Shown here piece after piece: positions 43,695-44,490 of a DNA stretch of 44,490 bases. The number at the start of each line of letters is the position of its first letter. The first letter of the stretch is position 1. The position numbers were made by a program, and so were the translations under genes. Source of the DNA: Xanthomonas cassavae CFBP 4642. GTDB lineage: Bacteria > Pseudomonadota > Gammaproteobacteria > Xanthomonadales > Xanthomonadaceae. Under the pieces are notes generated by a model that was not told the origin of the DNA, did no database searches, and saw only the letters and a program-made list of their open reading frames with translations. Where the stretch lies: assembly GCF_000454545.1 (NCBI RefSeq), contig NZ_CM002139.1, forward strand, positions 4,724,844-4,769,333, in the 5' to 3' direction.

Positions 43695-43937
43695 ATGTCG
43701 GAACTGTGCCTGTCACGAGATGAGGTAAGAGCGCTCTGCCGAAGTCCCCAGCGGGCACGGCAGGCGCTCTTCCTGCGCCAGAACGGGATCCGGCACTATC
43801 TGGACGCCTATGGCTGGCCGGTAGTGCTGCGATCTGCAGTTGAGCCAACCGCAGCGCCAGCTCCAGCATCTCCGTCGTGGAGGTCCAACAAGCTGGATAT
43901 CCCAGGGTCAGGAGACAAGAAACGTCGCGCCCCTTGA
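43695..43937 (+). CDS. DUF4224-like phage protein
   Basis: An 80-aa protein: SELCLSRDEVRALCRSPQRARQALFLRQNGIRHYLDAYGWPVVLRSAVE fits DUF4224, small prophage proteins that generally precede an excisionase and integrase. The C-terminal tail is Pro/Ser-rich. GAGGCGACATGTC before the ATG. Followed 47 bases later by a small helix-turn-helix gene. Confidence 0.65.
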   Translation: MSELCLSRDEVRALCRSPQRARQALFLRQNGIRHYLDAYGWPVVLRSAVEPTAAPAPASPSWRSNKLDIPGSGDKKRRAP

Positions 43938-43984
43938 GATTCCTCTGACGCACGTTCAAGGCAATTCAAAAAGCGGACGCCCAG

Positions 43985-44209
43985 ATGGACGACTCAACAG
44001 CACCAGTGCCCTGGGAACTACGGGCCATCAATGCGGAGGCGGTCGGCCAACTGCTCGGACTCGCGCCGCGCACTGTGCTAGAGACCGTGGCGTGCAGGCC
44101 GGACTTTCCGGTCAGATTGACGATGAGGCCGGCCAGCTGGGTGGCCGGCGAGGTGATCGAGTGGCGTGACCGTAACCGCGCAGGACTTCCCAGAGGGCGG
44201 AAAAGATAA
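43985..44209 (+). CDS. Small helix-turn-helix protein, possible excisionase
   Basis: A 74-aa protein. LRAINAEAVGQLLGLAPRTVLETVACRPDFPVRLTMRPASWVAGEVIEWRDRN has the pattern of an excisionase/AlpA-like winged helix (HTH followed by a W-containing wing). No further motif. Together with the AlpA-like and DUF4224 genes it points to an integrative element, whose integrase, if present, lies outside the window to the right. Confidence 0.6.
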   Translation: MDDSTAPVPWELRAINAEAVGQLLGLAPRTVLETVACRPDFPVRLTMRPASWVAGEVIEWRDRNRAGLPRGRKR

Positions 44210-44248
44210 CTGCGGCCAGGATTAGCCACGTCAACGCCCACCTGAAAC

Positions 44249-44266
44249 TTTTGATTTAATTCAAAA
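44249..44266. repeat. AT-rich palindrome after the leftward frame
   Basis: TTTTGA, TTTAAT, TCAAAA: a 6-bp stem next to the stop of the frame at 44268-44270. A weak transcription-stop candidate for the minus strand. Confidence 0.35.
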
Positions 44267-44267
44267 T

Positions 44268-44420
44268 TCAGTTAATCGAATTTTTTTTAGAATTTCGCAA
44301 GCTCACAAGAGCATGAATAGCGCCGATCTCCATTTCTTCAATTTCGTTCCAAAGCCTATTTACACGACCTTCTTCGATTTCTTCGATTTCTCTTTTTCTT
44401 TCCTGATTAGCCCTGACCAT
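44268..44420 (-). CDS. Possible small AT-rich gene
   Basis: A 50-aa frame: MVRANQERKREIEEIEEGRVN ... SLRNSKKNSIN, charged and helical. Base composition is much more AT-rich than the rest of the window and its codons differ, suggesting recent acquisition. The ribosome binding site is weak (GGCGG). The minus-strand frame continues upstream to at least 44480, and another open frame on the plus strand (44407 to the window end) covers the same area. Uncertain. Confidence 0.35.
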   Translation of the reverse strand: MVRANQERKREIEEIEEGRVNRLWNEIEEMEIGAIHALVSLRNSKKNSIN

Positions 44421-44490
44421 CAGCCGCCTGTCGCAGGATCTGCGCCGCGCTGGGTGGATGCTGCTGTCACCTGAAGCCAACGAGGTGGCG

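Noticed and set aside
1..44490. CRISPR arrays, tRNA and rRNA genes
   Set aside because: No regularly spaced repeats and no tRNA T-arm/acceptor pattern or rRNA motif found by reading; short repeats present are dispersed or tandem, not array-like.

Overview
The window is GC-rich, densely coding chromosome from a plant-associated gammaproteobacterium of the Xanthomonas type (family level confident, genus likely, species not determinable). Reasons: the thymidylate kinase, TrpS, arginase and M17 peptidase read as Xanthomonas-type proteins; intergenic spaces carry the short GGGAATCGGGAAT-like and GAGAAGGTGCCCCG...GGGTACG repeats usual in that genus; and genes of obscure families are packed with short gaps. 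No rRNA, tRNA, CRISPR array or complete insertion sequence is visible.

Layout. 0.7-1.8 kb: a decayed rtcB RNA ligase gene. 2-9.2 kb: small envelope and stress-type genes (a glycine-zipper protein with an internal duplication, a translationally coupled alpha/beta hydrolase and DUF3182 pair, a DUF4142 lipoprotein, a TIGR01777 epimerase, and a DUF3313 lipoprotein whose signal peptide is out of frame with its ATG). 9.6-14.8 kb: a lysine/alanine-rich histone H1-like protein, a DegQ/MucD-type periplasmic protease, a YqjD/YqjE/YqjK-like trio and an AI-2E-family permease. 14.9-17.1 kb: a HAD phosphatase and an M17 aminopeptidase. 17.1-20.2 kb: an ECF sigma/anti-sigma pair divergent from a membrane-anchored catalase-like peroxidase and a cytochrome b561; both sides of the divergent gap carry the same GGAAT-N16-CGTC element, which suggests autoregulation. 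20.5-28.7 kb: a ThuA-like protein, then a DesK/DesR-like two-component pair divergent from a MacA/LolD/FtsX-type export operon. The kinase and one permease each carry a single-base frameshift. 28.9-38.9 kb: a lipoprotein hydrolase, two EamA exporters (RarD, YedA), a secreted M28 peptidase, a metallo-beta-lactamase-fold hydrolase, TrpS, CsbD, tandem entericidins and arginase.

39.2-41.6 kb is the most unusual part: two Roadblock/LC7 proteins, a 306-aa protein of unknown family, and an MglA/CvnD-like small GTPase. The layout resembles an actinobacterial conservon (GTPase switch) without its histidine kinase. After tmk (42.2-42.9 kb), the last 1.6 kb is the edge of a mobile element (AlpA-like regulator, DUF4224 protein, small HTH protein) ending in an AT-rich patch.

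Functionally, much of the window concerns the cell envelope and stress: periplasmic proteolysis, peroxide detoxification under its own sigma factor, export, and small lipoproteins. Four genes carry frame-disrupting lesions (rtcB, DUF3313 lipoprotein, desK-like kinase, FtsX-like permease). Either these are real pseudogenes or the source assembly has residual indels; the sequence alone cannot decide.
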